From a virus, in the IMG/VR virus record IMGVR_UViG_3300008267_000155, positions 1 to 40,027 of that record: DNA of 40,027 nt; one strand, given 5' to 3'. The notes beneath the pieces were generated by a model. The model did no database searches, was not told the origin of the DNA, and saw only the letters and a list, made by a program, of their open reading frames with translations. Shown piece after piece: positions 39,399-40,027 of the stretch (its first letter is position 1; every line of letters begins with the position of its first letter). The position numbers were made by a program, and so were the translations under genes.

Positions 39399-39881
39399 AT
39401 GGCAAAAAATCATTGGCACACTGCCGGCAGTACTAAACGAGCAGCTGCGTATAAATACGGTTACAAATCAGGATTAGAACATGTTGTAGCTGAACAAATA
39501 AAATCAGCTGATTATCCTTTGAAATATGAAACTGAAACATTAAAATATATAGTACCGGAGCGTCAAGCAAAATACACTCCGGATTTTGTATTTGTTAAAC
39601 GCAACGGAGAATTAATGTTTATTGAAACAAAAGGACGTTGGACAAGTGCTGATCGTTTAAAAATGAAACACGTATTAGCATCTAATCCTAACATTGATAT
39701 TCGTATGGTTTTTCAGACTCCTACACAAAAAATATCAAAAAGCAGCAAAACTACATATGAAGCTTATGCTATGAAATTAGGTATAAAACATGTAGCAAAA
39801 AAAGAAATTCCTGCAGAATGGATGGCGGAATGTTTGAAAAATGGCGAAGAAGTTATAAATGTTAAGAAATTTTTTACGTAA
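39399..39881 (+). CDS. T7 endonuclease I-like junction resolvase
   Basis: 160 residues. SGLE at 24-27 (Glu27), TPDF at 60-63 (Asp62) and ETKG at 76-79 (Glu76, Lys78) match the E...PD...ExK active site of the T7 endonuclease I family, with a further conserved SADRLKMK. These enzymes cleave Holliday junctions and branched DNA before packaging or degrade host DNA. Length fits the family (T7 protein is 149 residues). It is separated from the previous gene by 18 bases and is the last gene in the window. Confidence 0.8.
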   Translation: MAKNHWHTAGSTKRAAAYKYGYKSGLEHVVAEQIKSADYPLKYETETLKYIVPERQAKYTPDFVFVKRNGELMFIETKGRWTSADRLKMKHVLASNPNIDIRMVFQTPTQKISKSSKTTYEAYAMKLGIKHVAKKEIPAEWMAECLKNGEEVINVKKFFT

Positions 39882-40027
39882 AGATTTGAAATGTGAAATA
39901 TTTTTAATACATTCATGTAAATTAATGATACATTAATTATAATGATTGATTCAGACTTGAATCGATCGTTAGACCAGAAATGTAATGTATGTGTCTAACC
40001 AATATTATTAATTATATTATATTAATA
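39882..40027. other. AT-rich end region with two inverted repeats
   Basis: No convincing gene. GATTCA/TGAATC (39948-39953 and 39958-39963, 4-base loop) and GTTAGAC/GTCTAAC (39968-39974 and 39993-39999) are inverted repeats. They may belong to the regulation of the next gene beyond the window. Confidence 0.4.

Noticed and set aside
39935-40000. An 18-codon frame (MIDSDLNRSLDQKCNVCV) near the window end
   Set aside because: It is too short, lacks a clear ribosome-binding sequence and coincides with inverted repeats.

Overview
The window is a 40 kb piece of a T4-like contractile-tailed phage (myovirus) genome. It is AT-rich and densely packed, and many genes overlap or are separated by only a few bases. 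The host is probably a member of the Bacteroidota, most likely a flavobacterium. Three secreted proteins carry signal peptides ending in Ala-Gln, as is common in that group. The strongest promoters fit the Bacteroidota layout of TTG, a 19-20 base spacer, then TATATTtA, better than the enterobacterial one. The T4 relationship rests on a late sigma factor like gp55, baseplate proteins like gp5, gp25, gp6 and gp7, and an apparent capsid-targeting/cleavage signal at the start of many proteins.

Layout. (1) 1-2260: an AAA+ ATPase and three small genes, three of the four behind near-identical promoter-leader units. A very G/C-rich patch follows, with a strong terminator and a canonical G-quadruplex motif, then about 240 bases of noncoding DNA with an 18-base direct repeat. 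(2) 2262-10605: a forward run of small and medium genes. It includes several proteins starting MIRLK..L.E, a lysozyme/SGNH fusion, a ferritin-like protein, a histone H1-like protein, a methyltransferase, and a locus where about 300 bases look coding in two frames. (3) 10621-18944: an accessory block in which five reverse-strand genes with the N-terminal signal alternate with three forward-strand secreted proteins. (4) 19047-23236: UV-damage endonuclease, membrane coiled-coil protein, zinc ribbon, HD hydrolase and the late sigma factor. (5) 23262-37619: the baseplate/tail block, including large proteins with LamG-like folds. (6) 37623-39881: a kinase-like protein with the N-terminal signal, another signal-bearing protein, and a T7 endonuclease I-like resolvase.

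The main observation is the recurrent N-terminus, typified by MIRLKNILAE, on about a dozen otherwise unrelated proteins. It resembles in length, position and final x-I-A-E the capsid-targeting sequence of T4 internal head proteins (MKTYQEFIAE), which the T4 prohead protease removes. I infer that this phage packages a varied set of proteins inside its head and delivers them with the DNA: a kinase-like protein, a lysozyme-like protein, OmpA-like proteins and a large protein with hydrophobic stretches. The prohead protease itself is not in this window, so this remains a hypothesis. Late genes share the motif ATATTTATAATAAA upstream, a plausible target of the sigma factor encoded here.

I saw no tRNA, rRNA, CRISPR array, insertion sequence or integrase.
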